A stretch of 61,967 nucleotides of DNA from Phycisphaerales bacterium (GTDB taxonomy: Bacteria; Planctomycetota; Phycisphaerae; UBA1845). Where the stretch lies: assembly GCA_003597935.1 (NCBI GenBank), contig QZJT01000079.1:1-61967 (forward strand), given 5' to 3'. The stretch's first letter is position 1, and each line of letters begins with the position of its first letter. The notes under the pieces were generated by a model. The model saw only the letters and a program-made list of their open reading frames with translations. It was not told where the DNA came from and searched no databases. This document shows positions 18,361 to 26,444 of the stretch, in pieces. The position numbers were made by a program, and so were the translations under genes.

Positions 18361-19254
18361 TTGAGCATTCTCACGAAGGTCTTTGTCGTCATCCTGGTGA
18401 TGGCCAGCGTGATGTTCACGTCGGTGGCGGTATCGATCACCGGCCGGACGCAGCATTGGCGAAGCGCCGCTCTGGGCTACGAAGCGCAGTTGAAGGCCGC
18501 CGACGCCACGGTGCGGAACCTGACGGCCGCCAACAGCGCCCAGGTCGCCACGCTCCGCGACACCATCGCGGAACTGGAGCGACAGGGCGCCGACCTGCGG
18601 CAGCAGTTGGCCCGCACGCAGGAGGAGAGCGGGCGGTACAACCTCGAACTCAAGCAGGTGGTGGCCGACCGGGCCGCCACCGAGGCGATGAACGCCGCCC
18701 TGGTGTCGCAGTTGAAGGTGGCCCAGGCGGACGGCGAAGCGTATCGCAAACAGCGAGACGCCCTCGAGGCGCGCAACATGGAACTCGAGAAGCGCAACCT
18801 CGACCTCAACGAACGGATCAACGAGGAGACCGCGCGCATCGCGGTGCTGATGGAGCAGCGGCGGCAGTACGAGCAGCAGATCAACATCCTCAAGCAGGAA
18901 AACGACGTCCTGTCGCGCAGCGCCGGGGCCCTGCCGGTCGGTTCGCGGCTGGAAGACCCGCGGGGCGCGGGCCTGGCGGGGGTGACGGCGCTGACGCCGG
19001 TGGCCGCCACGGCCGTGCGCGGACAGGTGCTCGACGTGGACGGCGACATCATCACGCTGTCGGTCGGAGCGGCCGACGGCGTCAAGAACGACATGGTGTT
19101 CGTCATCTATCGGGACACGCAGTACATCGGCGACGTTCGCATCAGCGCCGTCGAGCCGAATCAGTCCGCCGGACGGCTGACCCGATCGAACGCCAGCCCC
19201 CGACGAAACGACCAGGTTGTGGACGAGGCGACGTTGCGGGCGGCGCAAGGCTGA
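18361..19254 (+). CDS. Membrane-anchored coiled-coil protein upstream of mreB
   Basis: A 297-residue protein. An N-terminal transmembrane segment (about 5-27) is followed by a long coiled coil (about 33-195) rich in Gln, Glu, Leu and Arg. The C-terminal beta-rich domain (about 215-285) contains GQVLDVDGDIITLSVGAADG and resembles the ligand-binding barrel repeats found in FlgT/MreC-type proteins. The start is TTG at 18361 with AGGAG about 8 bases upstream. The same-strand neighbours are a 55-residue membrane protein, mreB and mreC. I infer a structural or scaffold role in the cell-elongation complex. It is not mreC itself, which is present further on. Confidence 0.78.
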   Translation: MSILTKVFVVILVMASVMFTSVAVSITGRTQHWRSAALGYEAQLKAADATVRNLTAANSAQVATLRDTIAELERQGADLRQQLARTQEESGRYNLELKQVVADRAATEAMNAALVSQLKVAQADGEAYRKQRDALEARNMELEKRNLDLNERINEETARIAVLMEQRRQYEQQINILKQENDVLSRSAGALPVGSRLEDPRGAGLAGVTALTPVAATAVRGQVLDVDGDIITLSVGAADGVKNDMVFVIYRDTQYIGDVRISAVEPNQSAGRLTRSNASPRRNDQVVDEATLRAAQG

Positions 19255-19318
19255 CCCGCCGGACCGCCGGCGACGGCGGACGCGCCCCCTGAACTGGGAC
19301 CTCAAGAGTTGAAGCAGC

Positions 19319-19486
19319 ATGAGTGATCGCCCGACCACCACCCCCGACAGCGACGTCTACACGGTCCTTCTGATCATCGCCAGCATCGTGACCATCGCCG
19401 GCACGGTCTATCTGTGCGTGCGAAGCCAGGAGTTGTTCGGCAACTGGTCCCCGTTCGTCAAAGAGGCCCTGACGGCCATTTCCTGA
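19319..19486 (+). CDS. Small single-pass membrane protein (55 aa) in the mre cluster
   Basis: A short frame starting ATG at 19319 and ending TGA at 19486. The product has a polar N-terminus (MSDRPTTTPDSDVY), one clear transmembrane helix (TVLLIIASIVTIAGTVYLCV) and a short C-terminal tail. It lies 64 bp after the coiled-coil gene, on the same strand, ahead of mreB. No strong ribosome site is visible. The hydrophobic pattern and conserved-looking context favour a real gene, perhaps a partner of the coiled-coil protein. No known family is recognised. Confidence 0.65.
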   Translation: MSDRPTTTPDSDVYTVLLIIASIVTIAGTVYLCVRSQELFGNWSPFVKEALTAIS

Positions 19487-19730
19487 GCCTCGCCCGGGGC
19501 GGGGCCGAACGCGGCAAGTCGAGCGGCGGATCCGACGCGGCGCCAGGGATGCTCGTGGTGGTCCCGCGGCCTTTTGCCTGCGCGTGGGCGTTGTCGGCGC
19601 CCCGATCGCCGTGCCCGACGACGCGCCGGCGGCGAGCCGCGGGGCTCAAGCCCGCGCGGACGTTCCGTGTGGAGGGTCGCTGCGCATCGCGCACGTTGAA
19701 TCGGCGCGTCATCGCCGGGAGTGGGACAGG
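19487..19730. repeat. Spacer with palindromic repeat before mreB
   Basis: Positions 19631-19666 carry a member of the dispersed palindrome family (GAGCCGCG...GGCT-CA-AGCC...CGCGCGGACG). The element separates the small membrane gene from mreB and could act as a transcript-processing or attenuating hairpin (inference). Confidence 0.6.
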
Positions 19731-20780
19731 ATGTTAGGCTCTCTTTACGGCTGGTTCAGCGTGGACATGGGCATCGACCTGGGCACGTGCAACACGCTGG
19801 TGTGTACGCGCGGGGAGGGGGTCGTGCTGAATGAACCCTCCGTCGTCGCCGTCCGTCGCGGCACCACCCAGGTCCTGCAGAACGGCAACGCCGTCGGCCT
19901 GGTAGCCAAGGAAATGCTGGGCAAGACGCCCGGCTCAATTACGGCCATCCGACCGCTCAAGGACGGCGTGATTGCCGACTTCGACATCACCGAGGCGATG
20001 CTGGGCTACTTCATCCGCAAGGTCCACGGGCGTTCGCGCCTGACCCGCCCCCGCGTCGTCATCGCCATTCCGTCGGGAATCACCGCGGTGGAGAAGCGGG
20101 CGGTCTACAACTCAGCCGAGCGGGCCGGCGCCCGCCGCGTCTACCTGCTGGAGGAGCCGATGGCGGCCGGGATCGGCGCGGGGCTGCCGATCGGCGAATC
20201 CACCGCGTCCATGATCGTCGACATCGGCGGCGGCACGACGGAAGTGGCCATCATGTCGCTGGCCGACATCGCCGTGTGCGAGAGCATCCGGGTGGCCGGC
20301 GACGACATGGACGAGGCCGTCATCAACCACATGCGCCGCACGTACAACCTGTGCATCGGCCCGCAGACGGCCGAGGCGATCAAGATCGAGATCGGCTCGG
20401 TGTTCCCGCTGCCGGAGGAGTTGACGCGCGAGGTTCGCGGCCGCGACAACGTCAGCGGCCTGCCGCGCAAGTGCCTGGTCAGCAGCGAGGAGATCCGCGA
20501 GGCGCTGCGCGAGCCGGTCGATCAGATCGTCGAGTGCGTCATCCGTACGCTGGAAAAGGCCGAGCCGGAACTCTCCGCTGACCTGGTGGACAACGGCATC
20601 CATCTCGCGGGCGGTGGAGCGTTGGTCCGCGGGCTGGATCAGCTCGTGTCGAAGGCCACCGGGTTGGACGTCCACGTCGTCGACGATCCGCTGACGTGCG
20701 TGGCCCGCGGTACGGCGGTCTATCTGGACAACCTCGCTCTATGGAAGGACACGCTGGAATCGGACAGCGATGGGTATTGA
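19731..20780 (+). CDS. mreB: Rod shape-determining protein MreB
   Basis: A 349-residue bacterial actin. It has the expected phosphate-1 motif (GIDLGTCNTLV), the family block PSVVAVRRG, phosphate-2 (IVDIGGGTTEVA) and the adenosine motif (IHLAGGGALVRGLDQL). Length matches the family (about 345). It polymerises under the membrane and guides peptidoglycan elongation with MreC. The ATG at 19731 is chosen because MLGSLYGWFSVDMGIDLGT is a normal N-terminus; the open frame continues upstream. The 3' end overlaps mreC by 11 bp. mreB is missing from many classical planctomycetes, so its presence helps narrow the lineage. Confidence 0.95.
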   Translation: MLGSLYGWFSVDMGIDLGTCNTLVCTRGEGVVLNEPSVVAVRRGTTQVLQNGNAVGLVAKEMLGKTPGSITAIRPLKDGVIADFDITEAMLGYFIRKVHGRSRLTRPRVVIAIPSGITAVEKRAVYNSAERAGARRVYLLEEPMAAGIGAGLPIGESTASMIVDIGGGTTEVAIMSLADIAVCESIRVAGDDMDEAVINHMRRTYNLCIGPQTAEAIKIEIGSVFPLPEELTREVRGRDNVSGLPRKCLVSSEEIREALREPVDQIVECVIRTLEKAEPELSADLVDNGIHLAGGGALVRGLDQLVSKATGLDVHVVDDPLTCVARGTAVYLDNLALWKDTLESDSDGY

Positions 20781-21693
20781 GCCGCCATTGGGGATCGGAC
20801 GTGCAGGATCCGTCCGCCGACGCCGATCGATCCGACGCCCGTTCCTGCTGATGACGGCCGTCGTCGTGGCACTGGCACTCGCGCCGCCGGCGTGGACGGC
20901 GCACCTCAGCGCGATCGCGCAGGTTCTCGTCCCGATCCAGGACGCGGCGGCCTCCGCCGCCGCGGCGGTGACGCGGACCCTCGCCGCAGCGCCGTCGCCG
21001 TCTGACGCGCGTGAGCAGTACCTCAGCCACCAGGTCGCGGCGCTGGCGGCCCGCGTGGCGGAACTGGAACGGGAGAACAGCCTCCTGACGGCCACGCCCG
21101 GCGCCGGCAGGGGCGGCGGGAGGCTCATCCGCGCCCGCGTGCTGGGGCAGGACGTAGCGCCGTGGCGGGCGACGCGGCGGATCTCCGCCGGCACGCTCCG
21201 CGGCGTGCAAACCGGCGACGTGGTGGTATCGCGACACTTCTCCATTTCCGCCGGAGCAGAGCACGAGGTCGCGGCCGGATACGCCGTACTGCTGGGCGAG
21301 GTGCTGGTCGGGTTCGTGGATCAATCGCACGCGCTCTCGTCGCGCGTGCAGTGGATCGGCGACCCGGTGACGGCGATGAACGTCCGCGTGGGGCGGCACG
21401 GGACCACGGGCTTTGTGCTCGGCCCGTCGGAGTATTGGCTGACCGGCACGACCGACGGGCACATCGAGCTTCGTGACGTTCCCAACGCCGATGTGGAGGG
21501 CGGCGCCATCGCCGTCGGCGATACCGTGCTGGTGGCTGAACCGGCGGCGGCGATGCCCGCGCCGCTGACGATCGGGACGATCGCATCGATCGAGGTCGAC
21601 CGGGCCAACCCGCTGCTGTCGGTCGCGCGGGTGGAAAGCCCCGTTTCGGTCCGGATGCTGCACAACGTCTACGTGTACAGCCCCCACCCATGA
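20770..21693 (+). CDS. mreC: Rod shape-determining protein MreC
   Basis: A 307-residue protein with an Arg-rich cytoplasmic N-terminus (about 1-22), one transmembrane helix (about 26-44), a short coiled coil (about 78-98, QVAALAARVAELERENSLL) and a beta-rich MreC core with the pattern ARVLGQDVAPW, then GEVLVGFVDQ and MNVRVGRHGTTGFVLG. It is the periplasmic scaffold linking MreB to cell-wall synthases. It starts inside mreB (11-bp overlap), so the two are coupled. No mreD, pbp2 or rodA follows, which is unusual for the cluster. Confidence 0.9.
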   Translation: MGIEPPLGIGRAGSVRRRRSIRRPFLLMTAVVVALALAPPAWTAHLSAIAQVLVPIQDAAASAAAAVTRTLAAAPSPSDAREQYLSHQVAALAARVAELERENSLLTATPGAGRGGGRLIRARVLGQDVAPWRATRRISAGTLRGVQTGDVVVSRHFSISAGAEHEVAAGYAVLLGEVLVGFVDQSHALSSRVQWIGDPVTAMNVRVGRHGTTGFVLGPSEYWLTGTTDGHIELRDVPNADVEGGAIAVGDTVLVAEPAAAMPAPLTIGTIASIEVDRANPLLSVARVESPVSVRMLHNVYVYSPHP

Positions 21694-21716
21694 AGTTCGT
21701 AAGCCGTTCGGTATTC

Positions 21717-21745
21717 TTGCGGGATCCGCTCCGCCGTCATAGAGT
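21717..21745 (+). promoter_or_regulatory. Candidate promoter for the TPR/alpha-CTD gene
   Basis: TTGCGG (21717-21722), 17 bp spacer, TAGAGT (21740-21745). It lies about 120 bp before the gene at 21865, in the short gap after mreC. A by-eye match only. Confidence 0.35.
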
Positions 21746-21864
21746 AAATGATTCGCGAAAACGGATGCAGGCGGGTGCCCGAAGCATGCCGCGCGAGGAT
21801 CGCCGCGCGGCGCGGAACCCGTTTTCCGACGGCCCCGCTGACATCGCCTGTGTGAGAGGACGCA

Positions 21865-22845
21865 ATGCCCGCAACGCTCGAAGAGATTGCCAGGACCATC
21901 CAGGGCGGCGACGTCGACAGCGCCGCCCGCCTGCTCAGCCGCACGTCCGCCAGCGACGCCAACCGGGCGGAACACGCCTACCTGCGCGGGCTGGTCGCCG
22001 AACGCCGCTTCGACGTGGCCGCCGCCATCGAAGCGTATGAGGAGGCGATCGCCGCCGACCCCCACCATCAAGAGAGCCTGTTCCGCCTGGCGGTGCTGCA
22101 CGATCTGCGCGGCGACGACGAAGGCGCGATCGGCTACTACGAGCGGTTCATCTCGCAGACCCCCACCCCGATCAACGCCCTCATAAACGCCGCCCTGCTG
22201 TACGAGGAGAACCGCCGCTACCGCGAGGCGGACGACTGTCTGCGCCGCGTGCTGGAGTTCGATCCCAACCACGCGCGGGCGCGGCTGTTCAAAAAGCACC
22301 TCGAATCGACCATCCACATGGTGTGCGAGGACGAGACCACCACCCGCAGACGCGAACGCGACGCCCTGCTGGACATGACCGTCGGGGAGTTCGAACTCAG
22401 CGTGCGCTCGCGCAACTGCCTCAAGCAGATGAACATCCACACGCTGCGCGACCTGTTGCGCATCAGCGAGGCGGAACTGCTGAATTACAAGAACTTCGGC
22501 GAGACGTCGCTCAACGAGATCAAGGCCATGCTGGCGCAGAAGGGCCTGCGCGTCGGTCAACTGCTCGAGGAGCCGCGGCAGGAAGAGGCCGCGCCGCCCC
22601 CCGCCCCGGCGCCCGCCCCGCTCCCCGGCGATTCGGCGCTGCTCAATCGGCCGGTTTCCGAACTGGAGTTGTCGGTCCGTTCGCGCCGCTGCCTGCAGCG
22701 GCTGGGAATCACCACGCTCGCCGAACTGATCTCGCGCTCCGAAACCGAGTTGCTGGCCATCAAGAACTTCGGCCTGACCTCGCTGACGGAGATCAAACGC
22801 GAGCTGCGCGAGCGGTCGCTGTCGCTGCGCGGCTCGAAGAACTGA
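21865..22845 (+). CDS. TPR protein with two RNA polymerase alpha-CTD-like domains
   Basis: A 326-residue protein. TPR-like helical repeats span about 1-150 ([48 protein letters not shown]). Two copies of an alpha-CTD fold follow: about 170-230 ([15 protein letters not shown], then [14 protein letters not shown]) and about 262-320 ([15 protein letters not shown], then [14 protein letters not shown]). A Pro/Ala linker separates them. In E. coli alpha, R265 and N268 of the VRSANC motif contact DNA. The Arg is kept in both copies and the Asn only in the first. It has no polymerase assembly domain, so it is not RpoA. I infer a DNA- or transcription-factor-binding adaptor. It lies downstream of mreBC. 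Confidence 0.85.
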   Translation: MPATLEEIARTIQGGDVDSAARLLSRTSASDANRAEHAYLRGLVAERRFDVAAAIEAYEEAIAADPHHQESLFRLAVLHDLRGDDEGAIGYYERFISQTPTPINALINAALLYEENRRYREADDCLRRVLEFDPNHARARLFKKHLESTIHMVCEDETTTRRRERDALLDMTVGEFELSVRSRNCLKQMNIHTLRDLLRISEAELLNYKNFGETSLNEIKAMLAQKGLRVGQLLEEPRQEEAAPPPAPAPAPLPGDSALLNRPVSELELSVRSRRCLQRLGITTLAELISRSETELLAIKNFGLTSLTEIKRELRERSLSLRGSKN

Positions 22846-23035
22846 ATCGCCGTGCGCGATGATGCGACGGCGGCGAGCCGCGGGTTCCTGCCTGCCGGCA
22901 GGCCGGTCAGCCGGCGCGCATGTGCTGGCGCTTGCACGGCTGCGGGCCGCGCAGGATGCGCGAGGCGCCGATCCTCGACCCGACCCGGCGCCGCAAGTTC
23001 GGACCCGGCTTGGAAACCCGTCCCCAGGGCCTGTC

Positions 23036-24319
23036 ATGACACGAACCAGGGCGGCGATCGCGCGTTGGAACGGGCCGCTGGTGGCCGCAGCGGTGGCTTG
23101 CCTTCAGTTGCCGCAGGGCTGCGCGGAGCCCGTTTCGACCGGAGCCGCGGAACTCTCTGCGGCCGGGACGGACCTCGCCGTCGACGTCCGCCCCGTCAGG
23201 GTCAGAATCGTGTCGGGTGCGGAGCAGGTCCAGGTGCGCGGCGAAGGACCGATGGCGGTACACGACGAGGAAGCGTCAGTTGTCCTGCCCGCCGGCCAGT
23301 GGTTGACCCTGGCGGCTTCGCAGAACGGCGGCGTGATCCCGATGGGCGGATCGGAGGCTGCGCCGGAATGGACGCTCAGCGCGCCGGACAGCGGCGCCCT
23401 CTGGCTGTTTGCCGTCGAAGTCGGCCGCCCCATGCCCGCCCGGCCCTATCCGGGGCGGCTTCGCGTTACAGCGGGCGATCGGGGGGGGGTCGCGGTCGTC
23501 AATGAGGTCGATCTCGAAGAGTACGTGGCGTGCGTGGCCGCCCGCGAGACGTGGCCGTCGGCGCCGGCCGAAGCGTATCGGGCGCAGGCCGTCGCCATCC
23601 GGTCCTACGTCCTGCACTGGATGCGCCGCCGCCGAGACCATCCCTTCGACGTCTCAAACGATCAGTGGTCGCAGGTGTATACCGGCCGTGTCAGCGGCCA
23701 GGCGGGCGTGCTCGCGCGGGAGGCCGCCGATTCGACCCGCGGCGTCGTCTGCGTCACCACCTGCGACGGACAACCGCTGGTTCTGCCCGCGTATTACAGC
23801 GCCGCCTGCGGCGGATGGACGCAGGCCATGGCGGCATTCGGGGGGGGGGAACCGCTACTGTCGCCGCTGGCCGGGGGCGTGTCCTGCTCGTTCTGCCGGA
23901 GGTTCGATGAAAGCGACCTGACGTGGGGTGATACCACAACGTCCATGGCGACGCTCTTTCAACGCCTGCGGCCGATCCTGCCGGATTCGACGGCGCGGAC
24001 GCCGCCGATCGACATCCAAGCCGTCCGAAGCGGCGACAGTCCCCGGCCGGTGGCGTACCGCCTGGTGTGGCCGGCGGCCGTGAGCGAGCCGATTCCGGCC
24101 GAGCGGTTCCGCACGGCCGTGGGCGTTCAGCTCATGCGCAGTACGCTGTGTCGAGTCGCCGTCAACGGCGGCGAGATTGAGTTCTGCGGCGGCCGGGGCG
24201 CCGGACACGGCGTCGGCCTCTGTCAGCGCGGCGCGTGCGTCATGGCCCGCGAGGGCCGCACCGCCGCCGAGATCCTGCACTTCTACTATCCCGGAATCTC
24301 CCTGGCTCGCGCTTACTGA
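23036..24319 (+). CDS. SpoIID/LytB-domain protein (probable peptidoglycan lytic transglycosylase)
   Basis: A 427-residue exported protein. The N-terminus is a signal sequence ending in a possible lipobox (LPQGC). The SpoIID domain covers about 160-425: NEVDLEEYVACVAARETWP with the Glu that is catalytic in SpoIID, then AYRAQAVAIRSYVLHW, YYSAACGGWT and the C-terminal GRGAGHGVGLCQRGA. SpoIID enzymes cleave glycan strands stripped of stem peptides. In a non-sporulating bacterium this fits general wall remodelling, consistent with the nearby mre genes. The ATG at 23036 begins the signal peptide; the open frame upstream is not supported. It contains G9 (23481-23489) and G10 (23840-23849) tracts, both in frame. 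Confidence 0.85.
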   Translation: MTRTRAAIARWNGPLVAAAVACLQLPQGCAEPVSTGAAELSAAGTDLAVDVRPVRVRIVSGAEQVQVRGEGPMAVHDEEASVVLPAGQWLTLAASQNGGVIPMGGSEAAPEWTLSAPDSGALWLFAVEVGRPMPARPYPGRLRVTAGDRGGVAVVNEVDLEEYVACVAARETWPSAPAEAYRAQAVAIRSYVLHWMRRRRDHPFDVSNDQWSQVYTGRVSGQAGVLAREAADSTRGVVCVTTCDGQPLVLPAYYSAACGGWTQAMAAFGGGEPLLSPLAGGVSCSFCRRFDESDLTWGDTTTSMATLFQRLRPILPDSTARTPPIDIQAVRSGDSPRPVAYRLVWPAAVSEPIPAERFRTAVGVQLMRSTLCRVAVNGGEIEFCGGRGAGHGVGLCQRGACVMAREGRTAAEILHFYYPGISLARAY

Positions 24320-24981
24320 GCCGGATGCGTGGAGGCTGCTGAAGGGCGGGCTGCGGCCTCATGCTCGCCGCCGAGCAGTTCATGCACGTGATCCAGGCAG
24401 ATGCTCGACCAGGTCTCCATCGTGTCCCGCACCGCGCGAAGCTCGTCCAGGGTTAGAAACGCCATCCGGGTGATCATCTGCTCGCGCTTGCGCACCGCTG
24501 GCGTCTCCAGCCGCCAGTGATGGACGATGCCCAGGTGGACGCGGCCGACGGCGCTGTCGTCGTCGTTGATCAGGGCCGCGATCCGGTCGGTGTGAGGCGA
24601 CTCGACGCAAATCTCCTCCGCCACTTCGCGTTCCACCGCGGCCAAGTAGGTCTGGCGCGGGTCAGCGAAAAGCGGCAGGTCGTCGGTTGGGTTGATGTGC
24701 CCGCCGATGCCGATGGAGCGCTGCCCCACCAGTCGCTTCTCGCCCGCCCGGCTGCCACGGACGTAGCTGAGGACACGGCCGCCGCAGGAAAGGACAACGT
24801 AAGGGATGAGCTGCTTGAGCGACGGGTCGTCTTCCGCCGCGGCCCGAGGCACGAACCGCGGTACGCCCTCGACGAAGAAGCGGTCGAGATACCCGCGGGT
24901 GTCGAACGTGATGCCCTGAAAGGCCCCCGCCTGCTCGAAGACGCGGCGCTCGATGACCAGAACCTGTTCGTCGGCGGGCAT
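24313..24981 (-). CDS. NUDIX-family hydrolase (predicted phosphoesterase)
   Basis: A 222-residue protein with a long N-terminal region (EQVLVIERRVFEQAGAFQGI) and a NUDIX-type box: GIGGHINPTDD followed, after an insertion, by EREVAEEI. These residues bind the metal-pyrophosphate substrate. The N-terminal block is typical of a poorly characterised long NUDIX subgroup. The start at 24981 (MPADEQ) fits this subgroup; an earlier ATG at 25056 is possible but its added residues look non-coding. It is convergent with the SpoIID gene, with stops overlapping by 7 bp. The substrate is unknown. Confidence 0.75.
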   Translation of the reverse strand: MPADEQVLVIERRVFEQAGAFQGITFDTRGYLDRFFVEGVPRFVPRAAAEDDPSLKQLIPYVVLSCGGRVLSYVRGSRAGEKRLVGQRSIGIGGHINPTDDLPLFADPRQTYLAAVEREVAEEICVESPHTDRIAALINDDDSAVGRVHLGIVHHWRLETPAVRKREQMITRMAFLTLDELRAVRDTMETWSSICLDHVHELLGGEHEAAARPSAASTHPAQ

Positions 24982-25064
24982 GTCCTTCGCTCTGGGCCAG
25001 CAGCGCTTGCGGGTGGCCGCAGGGTGTGAACCGTTCCAATCGCGGTACGCGAACACGCGGAACT

Positions 25065-25100
25065 GGCGAGCCGCGTGGCTTTAGCCCGCGCGGACGCTCC
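25065..25100. repeat. Dispersed palindromic repeat copy
   Basis: A hairpin of the form CCGCG-T-GGCT-TT-AGCC-CG-CGCGG, flanked by GAG on the left and ACG on the right. Other copies occur at 7101, 19631, 26389, 35058, 42364 and 61757, with a partial one at 22872. Confidence 0.75.
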
Positions 25101-25197
25101 ACCGGTGACGCAGATACGGTCCGCGCACCCTCATTCAGCAATGCAGTGCGAGACGCGGCGCCGCTTGCCAACGCGCCTTTCGGTGCCATCCACTGAC

Positions 25198-25286
25198 CGG
25201 AGAGGGGGGGATTCGAACCCCCGGTACGGAAAATACCGCACACCGGTTTTCGAAACCGGCTCCATCAGCCACTCGGACACCTCTCC
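25198..25286 (-). tRNA. tRNA-Ser (anticodon CGA)
   Basis: An 89-nt class II tRNA. The acceptor stem GGAGAGG (5' end at 25286) pairs with CCTCTCC, the D-arm contains GAGTGGCTGAT, the anticodon arm is CCGGT-TTCGAAA-ACCGG with anticodon CGA, a long variable arm follows, and the T-arm is GGGGG-TTCGAAT-CCCCC. The discriminator base is G, as in serine tRNAs. CCA is not encoded. It stands alone between the NUDIX gene and a coiled-coil gene. It decodes UCG. Confidence 0.95.
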
Positions 25287-25425
25287 ACACGTCCACCGCG
25301 GCGACGCTCTCACCCGCGGCGGCGAAGGTAGCGTAGGGCCGTATGGCGCAAGGGTCAAATGCACACCGCACTGCGCGCCGCACGCCAACAGGTTCCCAGC
25401 CATGGGGGGGGGAACAGTGCATACG

Positions 25426-26274
25426 TCATTTGCGGGCAGCACGCTCCCGGTCCTCCTCCTCTCCCCGGAATGTGATCCAGCGCCAGAGATCCCGGCACCA
25501 GGCGCGTGCGGTATCGCCCCATGACCGGCGCGCGGATGGGCTGCCGGCGGCGTCGACCGCGTGGCGGCGGTGTTGTTTCTCGCGCTCTGCCTGCTCGTGC
25601 CGGGCCAAGGCCGCCGCCTTGCGCGCCTCGGCCTCCTGGCGGCGCTGCTCGGCGAGCCGTCGGGCCTCGGCCTCCTGCTGTTCTTTCCGCTTCGCCGCTC
25701 GGAGCTGCGCTTCGCGGCGGAGCGCGTCGGCCTCTTCGCGCCGCTGCGCGGCCGCGGCGGCCTCCAGGGCGTACTGCTCGCGCTCGTGACGCTCGCGCGC
25801 CTGGCGCTCCTGTTCGTTGAGGCAGCGGTCTGCTTCGTCCAGCGCGTCCCATTCCCTGTCGATGTCGCGGGCCGCGCTGGGCGGTCGGGATCGAGCCGCG
25901 TCGCCCACCCCGGACGCCTGCGGACGCGGAGGGCGCTCGGGCGAGCGTTCGCCCGCGGCGTGGTCATGATGGGCCGCGGCCTGGCGGCGGTGGTGCTTCT
26001 TTTCCTTCGTCTTCTGGCCCTTGGCAGCAGCCCGTTGAGCCTTCAATTCGCCGAGTTGATCCACCGCCTCGGTGTGTTCGAGCTGCAGCCGATCGACGGC
26101 GATGCTCGCCGCTTCCTTCGCCTCGCAGGAGGCCTCGGCGCGTTTCGCCAGCGCCTCCGCCAGACGGCGGGCCGTTTCATCCACCCGTGCCTGCGCCGCC
26201 GCCACGGCCGGGTCGGGATCGGGCTTGGTATTCTTCGCTTTGCGCGTCACAGGAAACGCCCCGCTTTCTCCCAT
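25426..26274 (-). CDS. Highly charged coiled-coil protein of unknown function
   Basis: A 282-residue protein dominated by Ala, Arg, Glu and Gln. It has an N-terminal coiled coil (about 20-90), a His/Lys-rich hinge (KKHHRRQAAAHHDH), a second long charged helix (about 135-245, repeated REEADALRREAQLR-like stretches) and a short tail containing WCRDLWRWITF. No signal peptide or membrane segment is clear. Composition alone gives weak evidence for coding, but the frame is uninterrupted and bounded by a normal start. I do not recognise a family. Confidence 0.55.
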   Translation of the reverse strand: MGESGAFPVTRKAKNTKPDPDPAVAAAQARVDETARRLAEALAKRAEASCEAKEAASIAVDRLQLEHTEAVDQLGELKAQRAAAKGQKTKEKKHHRRQAAAHHDHAAGERSPERPPRPQASGVGDAARSRPPSAARDIDREWDALDEADRCLNEQERQARERHEREQYALEAAAAAQRREEADALRREAQLRAAKRKEQQEAEARRLAEQRRQEAEARKAAALARHEQAEREKQHRRHAVDAAGSPSARRSWGDTARAWCRDLWRWITFRGEEEDRERAARK

Positions 26275-26388
26275 ATCACCGACGGCGATTCGCAGTTACG
26301 TCGACGCCGGGGAATACGCGCGGGCACAGACCCGCAGCTTCCTTCCAGATCACCGTGCGCGATCTGGAGTCCCTTCCCCCGGGGGGAA

Positions 26389-26421
26389 GCCGCGCGGGTT
26401 TCAAACCCGCGGCTCGCTTCC
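26389..26421. repeat. Dispersed palindromic repeat copy before the alkaline phosphatase stop
   Basis: A near-perfect palindrome (GCCGCGCGGGTTT with AAACCCGCGGC) 24 bp downstream of the leftward alkaline phosphatase gene, where it could act as a 3'-end hairpin for that transcript. It belongs to the same family as the copy at 25065. Confidence 0.65.
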
Positions 26422-26444
26422 GCCGCGACATCGCGCGCGGTCAT

